A DNA stretch of 64,000 nucleotides from Mycobacterium sp. DL (GTDB lineage: Bacteria > Actinomycetota > Actinomycetes > Mycobacteriales > Mycobacteriaceae): assembly GCF_039729195.1 (NCBI RefSeq), contig NZ_CP155796.1, forward strand, positions 124,001-188,000, given 5' to 3'. The position numbers and the translations under genes are program-made. A model generated the notes under the pieces. It saw nothing but the letters and a program-made list of their open reading frames with translations. It did not search any database and was not told where the DNA came from. Each line of letters opens with the position of its first letter. Position 1 is the first letter of the stretch. This document shows positions 24,765 to 33,932 of this stretch, piece by piece.

Positions 24765-25589
24765 TCAGGTTTGGTCTGACGCCGTGATCCTGTCGGCCAG
24801 ATACAGCTCGAAATCACCGGGTTGCTGCATTCCCGCGCCGAGGAACCCGGCGATCCGCTGCTGTACGGCAGGGTCGGCGAGCAACTGGTAGAAGCGGTCC
24901 TCGGTGGCGGTGAACCACGCGATGTCGGGTAAGCCGCTGTGGGAGTTGAGCGTCTCTTTGGCGGCGGCGATGGCGGCCCGGTCGAAGCCGGCCACACGTC
25001 GGGCGAGGGCGTCGACGAACTGGTCGAGTTCGGCGTCGGGCAGGGCACGGTTGATCCACCCGTAGGCGGCGGCAGTATCGGCGTCGAAATCTTGTGCGCC
25101 GATGATGATCTCCAGTGCGCGAGCGCGTCCGGTGCTGAGGGCGAGGCGCTCGCTTCCGCCACCGCCGGGGATGAAACCGAAGCCGACTTCCGGGTGACAC
25201 AGGATCGCCTCCTCCCGGCTGGCGAACCGCAGATCGCAGGCCAGGGCGAACTCACTGCCGACCCCGCGGGCGCGCCCGCGAATCGAGCAGACCGTGAGAA
25301 ACGGCGCTACCTCGAGCCGCACGGCAATGTCGGGCCATAGCGCCAGCCCGGTGGTCGGTTGTGGGTTGCGGTCGAACTGGTCGGCGCGGAGCAGGTCGAC
25401 GTGGGCCATGAAGAAGTCGGGATTGGCGGACTCGAAGACCACGACCTTCACCGAGCCCCCACCCTCCCAAGCGCTGAGCGCTGCACTCAGCTCACCGACG
25501 AGGTCGGGGTCGAACAGGTTCAGCGGCGGGTTGTCGATGACGACGTGCTGGTATCCGGGCACAGGCTCGGTGATGGTCAAAAGGGGCAT
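24765..25589 (-). CDS. Enoyl-CoA hydratase/isomerase family protein
   Basis: A 274-aa crotonase-fold protein: VVIDNPPLNLFDP, oxyanion-hole region RGRARGVGSEFALACDLRFA, and CHPEVGFGFIPGGGGSERL, followed by a helical trimerisation tail. It may hydrate or isomerise an acyl-CoA in the surrounding catabolic cluster, or act as a decarboxylase or hydrolase of the superfamily; the specific reaction is not inferable. ATG 25589 is used. It lies 32 bp downstream of the alpha/beta hydrolase gene on the same strand. Confidence 0.85.
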   Translation of the reverse strand: MPLLTITEPVPGYQHVVIDNPPLNLFDPDLVGELSAALSAWEGGGSVKVVVFESANPDFFMAHVDLLRADQFDRNPQPTTGLALWPDIAVRLEVAPFLTVCSIRGRARGVGSEFALACDLRFASREEAILCHPEVGFGFIPGGGGSERLALSTGRARALEIIIGAQDFDADTAAAYGWINRALPDAELDQFVDALARRVAGFDRAAIAAAKETLNSHSGLPDIAWFTATEDRFYQLLADPAVQQRIAGFLGAGMQQPGDFELYLADRITASDQT

Positions 25590-25621
25590 GGTGCGGCTTC
25601 TTTCGCGACACTGATCGGATC

Positions 25622-26497
25622 TCAGGGGGCTGGAGTGTGGGTGACGAAGCTGGCGATGACGTCGGCGCTCATCTCGGGGTACTGGTGCTGGGGTCCGTGC
25701 CCGCTGTCGGGCCAGGTGGCCACGAACAGGGTCGGCCAGGTGTCGTTGACGGCGTACCAGTTCTCCACCGGGAACACCAGGTCGTGGTCACCCGACAGTG
25801 CCAACACCGGGATGTCCGTGGTGGCGAAGAACTGCGCGTAGGCGCCATCGGGGTCAGGGAACGGTGTGGTCGGGTCGGCGGAGGCGATCAGGGAAGTGTT
25901 GAAAACTTCGGCAGGGGTGGCGAAGTCGGTGATCTCACCGCGTTCGGCGATCCGCGCCAGGTAAGCGTCGGCGAGGGCCCGACTGCGCGTCGAGTTGGGT
26001 TCGAAGAACAGGATGTACTCGTCTTCGGCGTCGTACACCGGTTTCATGGCTGTGGGGAAGAACAGGTCCTCTGATGGCTTGACCATCAGTCCCGGCGGCA
26101 TGGTGCCGATGGCCAGCACGTGGCTGACCTTCTCGGGATGCAGAGCGGTGAAAACCATTGCGGCGAATCCGCCCAGTGACCATCCGCCAATGATGACTCG
26201 GCCCAGGTCGAGGGCGTCGACGAGATCGTTGACGTCCTTGGCCATCTCGGTCTTGCCATAGCTTGGGTCGCCGGTGGAGTAGCCCAGTCCCGAGTAGTCG
26301 AACACAGTGACTGTGAAACGCTCCGCGAGTTGATCGAGGAACAGGGGGTCCCAGCTGTCCATGGTGCCGCGCAGTCGAATACAGAGCACCAGGTTCGGGC
26401 CGGTGCCGAACGTGCGGTACGCCAATGTGCGGCCGTCGACGTCGACGGTCTGATTCGGTGCGGTGAGTGCGGTGGTCTTGTCTGTGGCAGTGGTCAT
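25622..26497 (-). CDS. Alpha/beta hydrolase
   Basis: A 291-aa alpha/beta hydrolase. The nucleophile elbow is GGWSLGGFAA (Ser), the acid is in LSGDHDLVFP and the His in DSGHGPQHQ. The oxyanion segment is RLRGTMDSW rather than a plain HG motif. ATG 26497 is supported by GAAAGGAGCGAG; the longer frame upstream overlaps the 26530-27390 gene and looks non-coding. It is in a run of minus-strand catabolic genes. Confidence 0.85.
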   Translation of the reverse strand: MTTATDKTTALTAPNQTVDVDGRTLAYRTFGTGPNLVLCIRLRGTMDSWDPLFLDQLAERFTVTVFDYSGLGYSTGDPSYGKTEMAKDVNDLVDALDLGRVIIGGWSLGGFAAMVFTALHPEKVSHVLAIGTMPPGLMVKPSEDLFFPTAMKPVYDAEDEYILFFEPNSTRSRALADAYLARIAERGEITDFATPAEVFNTSLIASADPTTPFPDPDGAYAQFFATTDIPVLALSGDHDLVFPVENWYAVNDTWPTLFVATWPDSGHGPQHQYPEMSADVIASFVTHTPAP

Positions 26498-26529
26498 CTC
26501 GCTCCTTTCCTGGCTTCGGCTCGGCGGAT

Positions 26530-27390
26530 TCAGGCGAAGCGCTTGGCGAACTGGAGTGCTTCGTCCGCGACGCCGGGCCAGCCGTGGTCGATGACCAGCG
26601 AATGTCCGCGGTCTTCGACCTCGACGTACTCGGTCGTCTCGGGGTTCTTGAGTTGCTTCTTGTAGCTGCCGTAGGTGAACGCCTTGGGTGCGGTGGTGTC
26701 CTTGGTTCCGGAGATGATCAGCAGCGGACCGCGGTTGGGGTTCTTGACGTCGACCTTGCACGCCTTGCTGAAGCTGAAGTTGGCCAAACCCGCTTGGAAC
26801 AGTGGCATGCCGGAGGCCGGCACGTGGTAGGTGTCGTACAGCTTGCGGGTTTCGGCCTCGGAGAGGTTGTTGCCCCATCCGTACTTGAACTGTTCGAAGG
26901 TCAACGTGATCGCCTTCTTGCGGTTGGCGGGGTTCTTGAGCACCGGGAAGCCGGACTTGAGCGCCGAGAACGGTAGCGGAAGAACGCCTTTGATGGGCGC
27001 GTTGTCGATAGCGATGGTCGCGGCGGCTGCGCCGTCATCGGCGATCTTCTGGACGATCAAGCCGCCGAAGGAGTGCCCGATGACGACGGGCTTCTGCCGC
27101 AGCCCGGACATGACGGCCAGGTAGTGATCGGTGACGGTCTGGACGTCTTTTCCCGCGAACACCGAGGGGTTGGCGTAGGCCTCTTGCCGGGTACGGGGAT
27201 CGTCGGGCCATCCCGGCGCGAGCGTGGTGTAGCCGTTCTCCTCGAACAGGTTGCGCCAGCCGTCCCAACTACTCGGTAACAGCCACAGGCCGTGCACGAA
27301 GACCACGGGTCGCAGGCCCGACGCGTTGGCGCGTTCGACTTCGGCGAGTTCCCATTGCGTGACGTTCTGGTTTTCGTGCTTTCCGGACAT
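26530..27390 (-). CDS. Alpha/beta hydrolase
   Basis: A 286-aa alpha/beta hydrolase: VVFVHGLWLLPSSWDGW for the oxyanion region, GHSFGGLIVQ for the nucleophile Ser, LLIISGTKDTTAP for the acid region and EDRGHSLVIDHGWP for the His. It resembles small soluble esterases of actinobacteria. ATG 27390. It is the first of the hydrolase run downstream of the AraC-type regulator gene, with a 210-bp leader that contains GTGCA repeats. Confidence 0.85.
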   Translation of the reverse strand: MSGKHENQNVTQWELAEVERANASGLRPVVFVHGLWLLPSSWDGWRNLFEENGYTTLAPGWPDDPRTRQEAYANPSVFAGKDVQTVTDHYLAVMSGLRQKPVVIGHSFGGLIVQKIADDGAAAATIAIDNAPIKGVLPLPFSALKSGFPVLKNPANRKKAITLTFEQFKYGWGNNLSEAETRKLYDTYHVPASGMPLFQAGLANFSFSKACKVDVKNPNRGPLLIISGTKDTTAPKAFTYGSYKKQLKNPETTEYVEVEDRGHSLVIDHGWPGVADEALQFAKRFA

Positions 27391-27470
27391 CGGGTGTGCT
27401 CCCTCGGGTTGGCGTGGTGGGCGTTGGTGAAAACGCTATTGGACGGGCGGTCAGTCTGTATTGATCAAAT

Positions 27471-27498
27471 GTGCACTGAAACCGTGCATTTCGTGCAC
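27471..27498. promoter_or_regulatory. GTGCA repeat cluster, possible regulator site
   Basis: GTGCAC, GTGCAT and GTGCAC start at 27471, 27484 and 27493, about 80 bp upstream of the hydrolase gene at 27390 and next to the AraC-type gene's end. Repeats of this kind would suit an AraC-family activator, but no proof can be read from sequence. Confidence 0.25.
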
Positions 27499-27600
27499 AC
27501 CGTGGTGCTCATTCGGATGTGACGACGGCATGAACCGTGCGTCGTAGAAGGCACCCGCGTCAGGTCTTGGCCGGCGGTCGTTGCCTGTCAGGACGGACGG

Positions 27601-28557
27601 TCAGACAGAACCGAGATGGTTCTTGCGATACTCGCGCGGGCTCTCACTGAAGAGTCGGCGGAACGCGCGGGTGAAGTTGGCCTGGTCCGGAAAGCCCCAG
27701 CTGTGGGCGATCTCGGCGATCGTCCGTGTGGCGCCGTCGTCGCGGATCAGTTCGCGCGCAGCGCCTTCGAGGCGCTGGCTGCGCACCCAGTCGCCGAGGG
27801 TGATGCCGTGCTTGGACAGGATCAGATAGGCATACCGTTCGGAAATACCGTGCTCTTTGGCCAGTCGCGCCATGTTCAGATCCGGGTCGCGCAGGTGCAT
27901 CTTCAGATACTCGATCATCCGCACGCCGAGGCTTTCGTGCAGTGGCTCACGGGCGCGGTAGTCGTCGCCGGCCGTGACGGCGAACAGTGCGCGCAGCATC
28001 TCCAGGGTGGGGCGCTCCAAAGCCTGGCGTTCGGCATCGGGCAGATACACTGCGTGCGAGCCGAGGTCCACCAGATAGCGGGCCACGATCGACCCCAGTG
28101 TGTGACCGCGGTTGATCAATTGTCCCAGTTGGTAATCCAGCACGCCTTCCGGTAGTTCTAGCGCGTCGTAGTCGACCATGAAGGTGTGCTTGGCCACGTT
28201 GTCGAAAGTGGCGCTGTAGGGCTGTGTTGAGCTGTACGGAACGACGTCGCCGCGGCTGGCGTCGGTGATGGTGTCGTTGTGTTGGAACACCGAAGTGCCG
28301 GAGGTGACGACCGACAACATCATGGTGCGTTCGTGGTCCTCGTCTACGCGCTGCGCGCCGCGGTGCACCATTGCGCCGCGGCCGTGGCACGACACCATGA
28401 ACAGCCGGCCGAAATAGTCCGCTGTCGTGGACACGTGCAGTTCGTCGACGGGGATGGTGGACACGTCGATCGGCACCGGGTTCTGCTGCAGCAGTTCCCG
28501 TAGCGCAGGCTCACGCTCGTCGGGCTCGATTTCATCCAGGTCGAAGCTCATGGGCAT
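27601..28557 (-). CDS. AraC-family transcription regulator
   Basis: A 318-aa regulator. Residues 1-200 match the AraC_binding_2 type sensing domain (HVSTTADYFGRLFMVSCHGR, ending in a helical region). The C-terminal 100 residues contain two helix-turn-helix units: MARLAKEHGISERYAYLILS and TIAEIAHSWGFPDQANFTRA, followed by RLFSESPREYRK. The start (MPMSFDLDE) overlaps the PfkB-type gene's end by 10 bases, so it is also the last gene of the HutC-headed operon. It is likely to control the flanking hydrolase genes; the effector is unknown. Confidence 0.88.
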   Translation of the reverse strand: MPMSFDLDEIEPDEREPALRELLQQNPVPIDVSTIPVDELHVSTTADYFGRLFMVSCHGRGAMVHRGAQRVDEDHERTMMLSVVTSGTSVFQHNDTITDASRGDVVPYSSTQPYSATFDNVAKHTFMVDYDALELPEGVLDYQLGQLINRGHTLGSIVARYLVDLGSHAVYLPDAERQALERPTLEMLRALFAVTAGDDYRAREPLHESLGVRMIEYLKMHLRDPDLNMARLAKEHGISERYAYLILSKHGITLGDWVRSQRLEGAARELIRDDGATRTIAEIAHSWGFPDQANFTRAFRRLFSESPREYRKNHLGSV

Positions 28558-29510
28558 GGGCTTGATTCCCTTGTCGTATCGCTGGTGGGTGCGGTCGCCG
28601 GCCCCGAGGTGGTCACCGAGCTACTGGCCGCCTCGGTGGCCGCGGTGAGGGCAGCGGTGAGGGTTTCAGCGCGTGCGAGACAGGCGAGGAGCACGCCGGT
28701 GTGGGTGTCCCCGGCTCCGGTGGTATCGACGACCGTGCCGACCTGCGGTGCGGGGATGTGCACGACGGAGTCGGCGAGTGGTCCGCCCGTGGCCAGGCAT
28801 CCGTGCGGACCTTCCCGCAGTACCACCGCGAGGTCGCCGGACATGCCCGGCTGACTCAGCACCGCCGCCAGCAGATCGGTGTGGTGGGCGTCATCGGCGT
28901 CGGCGAGGATGCGCGCCTCGCGTTGGTTCAACGTCAGGACGTCGAGACGGGGAAGGACGCGCGACCACACCTCTGCGGGGATGTCGGCGATCAGTGGTCC
29001 GGGGTCGAGCAGGACTCGCGGACCGACGGTGCCCCGTTCGAGGTGTGTCAGCCACTCGGCGATCACCGGTCCGCTGCCGGCGTAGACCAAGTCGTAGCCC
29101 GAGAGGGCGATCAGGTCCTCGGTTCGCACGTCGAGGTCGTCGAGATCTGCTATGTGCACGATGGATTCGGCGCCAGGAGTGGTGATGAACGTCCGCTCTC
29201 CGTCCGGTTCGACCAGCACGATGCAGAATCCGGTATCGCCGTCGCGTCGGGTGGGGAACGCTGCGGGGATGCCTTCGGCGCGCAGTGCGGCTCGGACGCG
29301 GTCTCCGTGGGGCCCGGTGCCGTGCGGCCCGGCATAGATGCACGAGGCGCCGTGACGTGCGGCGGCGGCGACGACGTTGAATCCGGCGGCTGCGTCGGTA
29401 TGGGTCCCCGCGGCCAGTACGTCGCCGCCCCTGTCCGGCAGGCGCGGAACCTCGACCGCGAGGTCGACCAGGATGCTGGCCAGCGAGATCACCCGTCCGC
29501 GGTCACCCAC
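28548..29510 (-). CDS. PfkB-family carbohydrate kinase
   Basis: A 320-aa ribokinase-like sugar or nucleoside kinase: GTHTDAAAGFNVVAAAARHG near the N-terminus, an LLDPGP strand, LTLNQREARIL, and the catalytic anion-hole motif DTTGAGDTHTGVLLA. It probably phosphorylates ribose or a ribosyl compound. It overlaps the permease gene by 8 bases upstream and the AraC gene by 10 bases downstream. With ADP-ribosylglycohydrolase and NCS1 permease neighbours, a nucleoside or ADP-ribose salvage role is likely. Confidence 0.85.
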   Translation of the reverse strand: MGDRGRVISLASILVDLAVEVPRLPDRGGDVLAAGTHTDAAAGFNVVAAAARHGASCIYAGPHGTGPHGDRVRAALRAEGIPAAFPTRRDGDTGFCIVLVEPDGERTFITTPGAESIVHIADLDDLDVRTEDLIALSGYDLVYAGSGPVIAEWLTHLERGTVGPRVLLDPGPLIADIPAEVWSRVLPRLDVLTLNQREARILADADDAHHTDLLAAVLSQPGMSGDLAVVLREGPHGCLATGGPLADSVVHIPAPQVGTVVDTTGAGDTHTGVLLACLARAETLTAALTAATEAASSSVTTSGPATAPTSDTTRESSPCP

Positions 29511-31017
29511 GAGAACGCCTCGGTGGATCGACGCCCACGATGCCGGCAGTGGACGGGGTTGACTCCGGTCGAATCACGCTGTCGGACAGTGCATTCGACG
29601 AGTGATGAGAGCTGAGCTGGCTCAGTGCGGAGAAGAGCACCGCGGCGCTGATGCCGGCCACCAGCCAGCCCAGCGAGTTCTGCCCGACCCAGGTCGACGC
29701 CCACGGACCGGCAAACCACACGGTGTCGCCGACGCCGGCGCGAGTGAACAACACGCCCAACGTGATTCCCGCCAGCCAGGCCAGCAGCGCGGGCCAGTTC
29801 ACGCCCAGGCGGTACCAGTACACGCTGCCCGAGGTGGTATCCACCAGGGCCGCCGCGTCGTAGGAACGGCGGGTGCTCATGTCGACCAGGAACACCGCCG
29901 CCCAGGCGGTCAACGGCACCGCCAGCAGGGTGAGGAAGGCGGTGAAGGGACCGAAGAAGTCCTGCGCCACGATCGTGATGTAGATACCACCCGCGGTGAT
30001 GAGCACGGCGTCGACGGCGACCGCGGTGGTGCGCCGGATACGTATCCCACCGGTGAGCAGGTTCAGTCCCGAGGAGTACATCGACAGATCCGCGCCGGCG
30101 ATCAACCCGAACACCGCGGTCATGAGATACGGGATGATCATCCAGTTCGGCAAGACCGTGCCGATTGCGGCGACGGGATCGTTGGCTGCTGCCAACTCTG
30201 CGTCCCCCGAGGCCATCAGCGCACCAGTGGAGATCAGCACCACCAGCGGGAGGGCCGCACCAGCGACGGTGACCGCCACGATCCGCGCTGACCGGGTGGC
30301 TCGCGGCAGATAGCGGGTGTAGTCGGCACCCGCCGTCAGCCAGCCCAATCCCGTTCCCGCGGCGATGAACCCCACCCCGCTGATGACCGCGGTCCACGAT
30401 CCGGCGGGCATGTCGAGCACTTCGGCCCAGTCGACGGTCAGCAGCAACAGCCCCACGACGACGATGCTCAACGCGCCGAACACCCAGGTCAGCCATTTCT
30501 GCACCCACATGACGGTGGCGTGGCCGAAGAGTCCGACAAAGGCGGCGATCATCACCACTACGAGGACGCAGGCGGCGGTGGTGACAGTGCCGGTGGGAAC
30601 GCCGATGAGGCTCAGGACGCGGACCAACGCGAACGCCGCTGTGGTGCACATGACGGTTTCCCAGCCAACGAAGCCCAGCCACGACACCAGGGTCGGCGCC
30701 CAGTTGCCCCGTATGCCGAACACCGCACGCGAAAGCGTCAACGCCGGCGCACCACCTCGCTTGCCGGCCGTGCTGAGCAGGCCGACCAGGAGAAACGATC
30801 CGGCTGCCCCCAGCGCGGCGACCATCGCCGCCTGTACCACGTTCAATCCGGTGAACGTCACCAGCGCGGCGCCCAACGTGATTCCCAGTACGCCCATGTT
30901 GGCGCCGAACCACATCCAGAACAACCCGAGTGGTTCGCCGTGGCGCTCCTCGTCTGGGACAGGCTCGATACCGCGTGATTCGATGACGCCCACCGTGTCA
31001 CCCATGTGCTCGCTCAC
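29503..31017 (-). CDS. NCS1-family purine/cytosine-type permease
   Basis: A 504-aa membrane protein with about 12 hydrophobic segments. N-terminal LGLFWMWFGANMGVLGITLG and the ALTLSRAVFGIRGNWAPTL region are typical NCS1 (CodB/PucI) motifs. It should import a nucleobase, nucleoside or hydantoin-type compound by cation symport. It overlaps the upstream ADP-ribosylglycohydrolase gene by 4 bases and the downstream kinase gene by 8. A soluble C-terminal tail of about 35 residues is rich in Ser and Pro. Confidence 0.85.
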   Translation of the reverse strand: MSEHMGDTVGVIESRGIEPVPDEERHGEPLGLFWMWFGANMGVLGITLGAALVTFTGLNVVQAAMVAALGAAGSFLLVGLLSTAGKRGGAPALTLSRAVFGIRGNWAPTLVSWLGFVGWETVMCTTAAFALVRVLSLIGVPTGTVTTAACVLVVVMIAAFVGLFGHATVMWVQKWLTWVFGALSIVVVGLLLLTVDWAEVLDMPAGSWTAVISGVGFIAAGTGLGWLTAGADYTRYLPRATRSARIVAVTVAGAALPLVVLISTGALMASGDAELAAANDPVAAIGTVLPNWMIIPYLMTAVFGLIAGADLSMYSSGLNLLTGGIRIRRTTAVAVDAVLITAGGIYITIVAQDFFGPFTAFLTLLAVPLTAWAAVFLVDMSTRRSYDAAALVDTTSGSVYWYRLGVNWPALLAWLAGITLGVLFTRAGVGDTVWFAGPWASTWVGQNSLGWLVAGISAAVLFSALSQLSSHHSSNALSDSVIRPESTPSTAGIVGVDPPRRSRG

Positions 31018-32057
31018 CTAGGCACCTCATCGCCGATGGCCGTCAGTCGCAGGCGGACAAGGTCTTTGGTGAGCGAATCCAGATCCAGGTTCGGGTTGGC
31101 CGCCATGAGTTCGGCGATGACCTCGGCGGGGAAGGCGCTGGCGCCGACGTGTGCTGCGACGACCGCGCCGGCCATCGCGGCGATCGTGTCGCAGTCCCCG
31201 CCGAGACTGGCGGCGCGCCGGCAGGCCTCCCATGGGTCGCCGGGGAACATCGAAGCCATCGCCAGCGCCGCGGGTATGGCTTCCTGGGTGGCCACACCGG
31301 TGCCGATGAGCGTGCTGACGGAGTCGGCGGCGTCCTCGGGTGCGGTACCGGCAACCAGATTCAGCGCCCATCGGATGCGGGCTGCCACGTCCGCGCCGGC
31401 CACGTAGTACCCGCGATGCGCACCCATCTCGGCGGCGTCGACCGCACGATCCAGCGACGCCGCCAGCGTGTTGCCGTCGATACCCGAACTCACCGCGGCC
31501 GCAATTGCAGCGGCCCCGGCAATCGCGATCCCGGTGTTGTGAGTTACGAAGCTGACCGCCTCCACAGCGTCGACCAGGCGGCCCAGATCGGCAGCGGGAG
31601 TGGCGATCCCGACAGGAGCAATCCGCATGGCAGCCCCGTTGGTGTCACCCCACCGACCTGATCGATTCGTCGCCGAACCCGTTTCAAACCGCTCGAGGGC
31701 TTTCAGCGTCGACGGCCCGAGGAGGTCGAGCGAACCGCTGGCCGCCATGCGCTCCTGCCATGCCAGGAGTCGCTCGGCCAGCAGCTGCGGATCGACCCGC
31801 CCGCCACCTTCGACCAGCAGGCGCCCGACGATGACCGCCTGATCGGTGTCGTCGGTAACCCGGCCGGCCGGCAGCCCGGCGCTGATCTCGTTGTCCGGCG
31901 GACCCGGCTCGAAACCCGTCAGCACCCCGTAGCGCGCCCGCACCACCTCCCGCGGAAGATATTGAGTCGGCATCCCCATCGCATCACCCACCGCGAGGCC
32001 GACGAGGGCCCCGTGCGCGCGATCACACGCTGCGGCTGGTGACGCCGACGCGCTCAC
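31014..32057 (-). CDS. ADP-ribosylglycohydrolase family protein
   Basis: A 347-aa DraG/ARH-type protein: GALVGLAVGDAMGMPTQYLP at the N-terminus, the metal-binding pair GRVTDDTDQAV and LGGDCDTIAAM, plus THNTGIAIAGAAA. These are the two di-magnesium motifs of the family. It cleaves an N- or O-glycosidic bond to ribose. Beside a nucleobase/nucleoside permease and a PfkB kinase it is probably a catabolic nucleosidase-like enzyme rather than a nitrogenase regulator. GTG 32057 overlaps the regulator gene's stop. Confidence 0.85.
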   Translation of the reverse strand: MSASASPAAACDRAHGALVGLAVGDAMGMPTQYLPREVVRARYGVLTGFEPGPPDNEISAGLPAGRVTDDTDQAVIVGRLLVEGGGRVDPQLLAERLLAWQERMAASGSLDLLGPSTLKALERFETGSATNRSGRWGDTNGAAMRIAPVGIATPAADLGRLVDAVEAVSFVTHNTGIAIAGAAAIAAAVSSGIDGNTLAASLDRAVDAAEMGAHRGYYVAGADVAARIRWALNLVAGTAPEDAADSVSTLIGTGVATQEAIPAALAMASMFPGDPWEACRRAASLGGDCDTIAAMAGAVVAAHVGASAFPAEVIAELMAANPNLDLDSLTKDLVRLRLTAIGDEVPR

Positions 32058-32773
32058 GGCGCCGTTCCGTAGCTGTGCTCGATTCGGAAGTGGGTGGGCT
32101 GCAGCAAACTGGTCACGAACTCGATCACGGCACCTGAGACGTCGTAAATAGTGTGCTCGGTCTTAAGGAAGGCCTCGCCGGCGGAACGGCCGAGCAGTTC
32201 GGCGTCCTCGGTCCCCAGTACCGCGACACCTATCGACTCCCGGCCACCTGCCGCTACCAAGCCATGCGCTTCCATTGTGGCAGCGAGGGATTCGTCGACG
32301 AGCCCGGTGGCCACCACGGTTTCCAGCGACGAGCGCCACGGCACCCGACTGCGCTCCAGGGAGATGGACTCACCCGCAGCTGTCATGCGAACCCGATCGA
32401 CGACGAGGAATTCAGCACTCGGCAACGACAGCCGCGCGGCCAACGTAGGCATCTCCACTTTGCCCAGCGCCAACAACCGGGCCGACGTCGAGACACCCTT
32501 CGTGGCGAAGGCCCGCGACCAGCTCGACGCGTCACTGAGCGGGTCCCCGTCGAAGTTCACGAACGAACCCGAACCAGTCAGCGTCTCGATCAGACCGTCC
32601 TGCTGCAACCTCGACAACGCCTGCCGGATCGTTCCGCGGCTCACCTCGAATTCCTGCGCAAGCTCCATCTCGCCCGGCAGCCGGCCACTCGGCGGTATCT
32701 CACCGAGGCGGATCCGCTCGGCGAGCGCACTCGCGATCTGGCGGTACTTCGCGGCAGCCATCCAGCTCCCCAT
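32054..32773 (-). CDS. GntR-family regulator, HutC/UTRA type
   Basis: A 239-aa repressor-type protein. The winged helix is KYRQIASALAERIRLGEIPP, then GRLPGEMELAQEFEVSRGTI and RQALSRLQQDGLIETLTGSG. The UTRA ligand domain follows (ISLERSRVPW, AEFLVVDRVRMT, EFVTSLLQPTHFRIE). ATG 32773 was chosen because a HutC operator directly precedes it; ATG at codon 5 is an alternative. First gene of a five-gene overlapping operon (to 27601) that it probably autoregulates; the ligand is likely the imported compound or a product. Confidence 0.88.
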   Translation of the reverse strand: MGSWMAAAKYRQIASALAERIRLGEIPPSGRLPGEMELAQEFEVSRGTIRQALSRLQQDGLIETLTGSGSFVNFDGDPLSDASSWSRAFATKGVSTSARLLALGKVEMPTLAARLSLPSAEFLVVDRVRMTAAGESISLERSRVPWRSSLETVVATGLVDESLAATMEAHGLVAAGGRESIGVAVLGTEDAELLGRSAGEAFLKTEHTIYDVSGAVIEFVTSLLQPTHFRIEHSYGTAP

Positions 32774-32789
32774 ATCTGTATAGACAGAT
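32774..32789. promoter_or_regulatory. HutC-type operator
   Basis: ATCTGTATAGACAGAT is a 6-4-6 inverted repeat lying directly upstream of the GntR gene's start. Its centre GTATAGAC fits the HutC-family consensus GTxTAxAC exactly. A weaker TCTGGACAGA follows at 32799-32808. Binding there would block transcription or translation start of the operon. Confidence 0.65.
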
Positions 32790-32924
32790 CGCACGTTGTC
32801 TGGACAGATTAGGCGCGCGGCTCACAAACCGCAAGATCAGAGGAGGGCTGAATACTCTGCACAGGGCTCCCGGGGGACTTTGAATTCCCGGGCCGACATC
32901 GTTACCCGCCGACCGCCCTGCGCG

Positions 32925-33860
32925 TCATGACCTTTCGGTCGATATCAGGGAGGTTGCCTCGCGCCATAGTCGGCTCGCGTTGTCATCGTCAAGTGCGTAC
33001 GGTGCGACTCCACTGGCACGACCGAGCTTCTCGGAGCGTTCGGTCACCACGTCGGCTTCGTTGTTGTTCTCGAAGTACCTGCCGCCGATGCCCTCGGCCA
33101 GCGGTGACGCTGCCAGCAACACGGACGTTGCCGCGCCCTGTCCCACAGATTTCTGAAACTCTTCAGGGGTACGCAATCCGCCGGTGTGCTTTTGGAGGCC
33201 GGTGGCGATCGCACCCGGATTCAGTGCGTTGGAGACGATTCCGTCACCTGCCCACCGTGCAGTCACCTCGACGGCCAGTAATACGGTCGACGTCTTCGAC
33301 TGACCGTATGCGGTCATCGGATCGTAGGGTCGAAACCGGTAATGGAGGTCGTCGAACACCACCGGCGAGAACAGGTGTCCCGTGGAACTGACCGACACCA
33401 CGCGCGCCCCGCCTGCGGAGGCGAGTGCTTTGCGCAAGTACACGACGAGCGCAAAGTGACCGAGGAAGTTGCTTGCGAACTGCATCTCGCATCCCAGCGC
33501 ATTGCGCTGCAGCTCGGGCAGGGCCATGACTCCGGCATTGTTGATCAGGATGTGAAGCGGCCCGTCCCACGCCCGCGCGAAGGCCGAGACGGACTCCAGA
33601 TCTGAAAGATCCATTGGCGCAGCCTGGATGGCGTTGCTTCCTGTGGTTTGCCGTAGCTCTTCGGCGACCTTCTTGCCGGCATCGAGTCGACGGACCCCCA
33701 GCACGACCTCGGCACCGGCCGCTGCCAGTGCGCGGGCGGTCTCCACACCCAGTCCGCTGGTTGCGCCTGTGACCACCGCCCGCTTCCCGGTGAGGTCGAC
33801 ACCGCGGATCACTTCGTCGGCCGTCGACTCGAACCCGAATGGCGTCGTTATCTTCTGCAT
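32925..33860 (-). CDS. Short-chain dehydrogenase/reductase
   Basis: A 311-aa SDR: TGATSGLGVETARAL nucleotide-binding motif, ILINNAGVMALP, catalytic VSVSSTGH Ser and MTAYGQSKTST (Tyr-x3-Lys), and LNPGAIATGL. The pattern is of the retinol dehydrogenase/oxidoreductase-like group of larger SDRs. The substrate is unknown. It begins an apparent separate minus-strand unit after the GntR operon (131 bp gap). Confidence 0.85.
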   Translation of the reverse strand: MQKITTPFGFESTADEVIRGVDLTGKRAVVTGATSGLGVETARALAAAGAEVVLGVRRLDAGKKVAEELRQTTGSNAIQAAPMDLSDLESVSAFARAWDGPLHILINNAGVMALPELQRNALGCEMQFASNFLGHFALVVYLRKALASAGGARVVSVSSTGHLFSPVVFDDLHYRFRPYDPMTAYGQSKTSTVLLAVEVTARWAGDGIVSNALNPGAIATGLQKHTGGLRTPEEFQKSVGQGAATSVLLAASPLAEGIGGRYFENNNEADVVTERSEKLGRASGVAPYALDDDNASRLWREATSLISTERS

Positions 33861-33932
33861 CGCGCTCGGTCCTGTCGTAGATGTGCAGCAGCTGGCTCCC
33901 GCCGAGTGGACGGTGACAGCAAGTTCGGGAGA

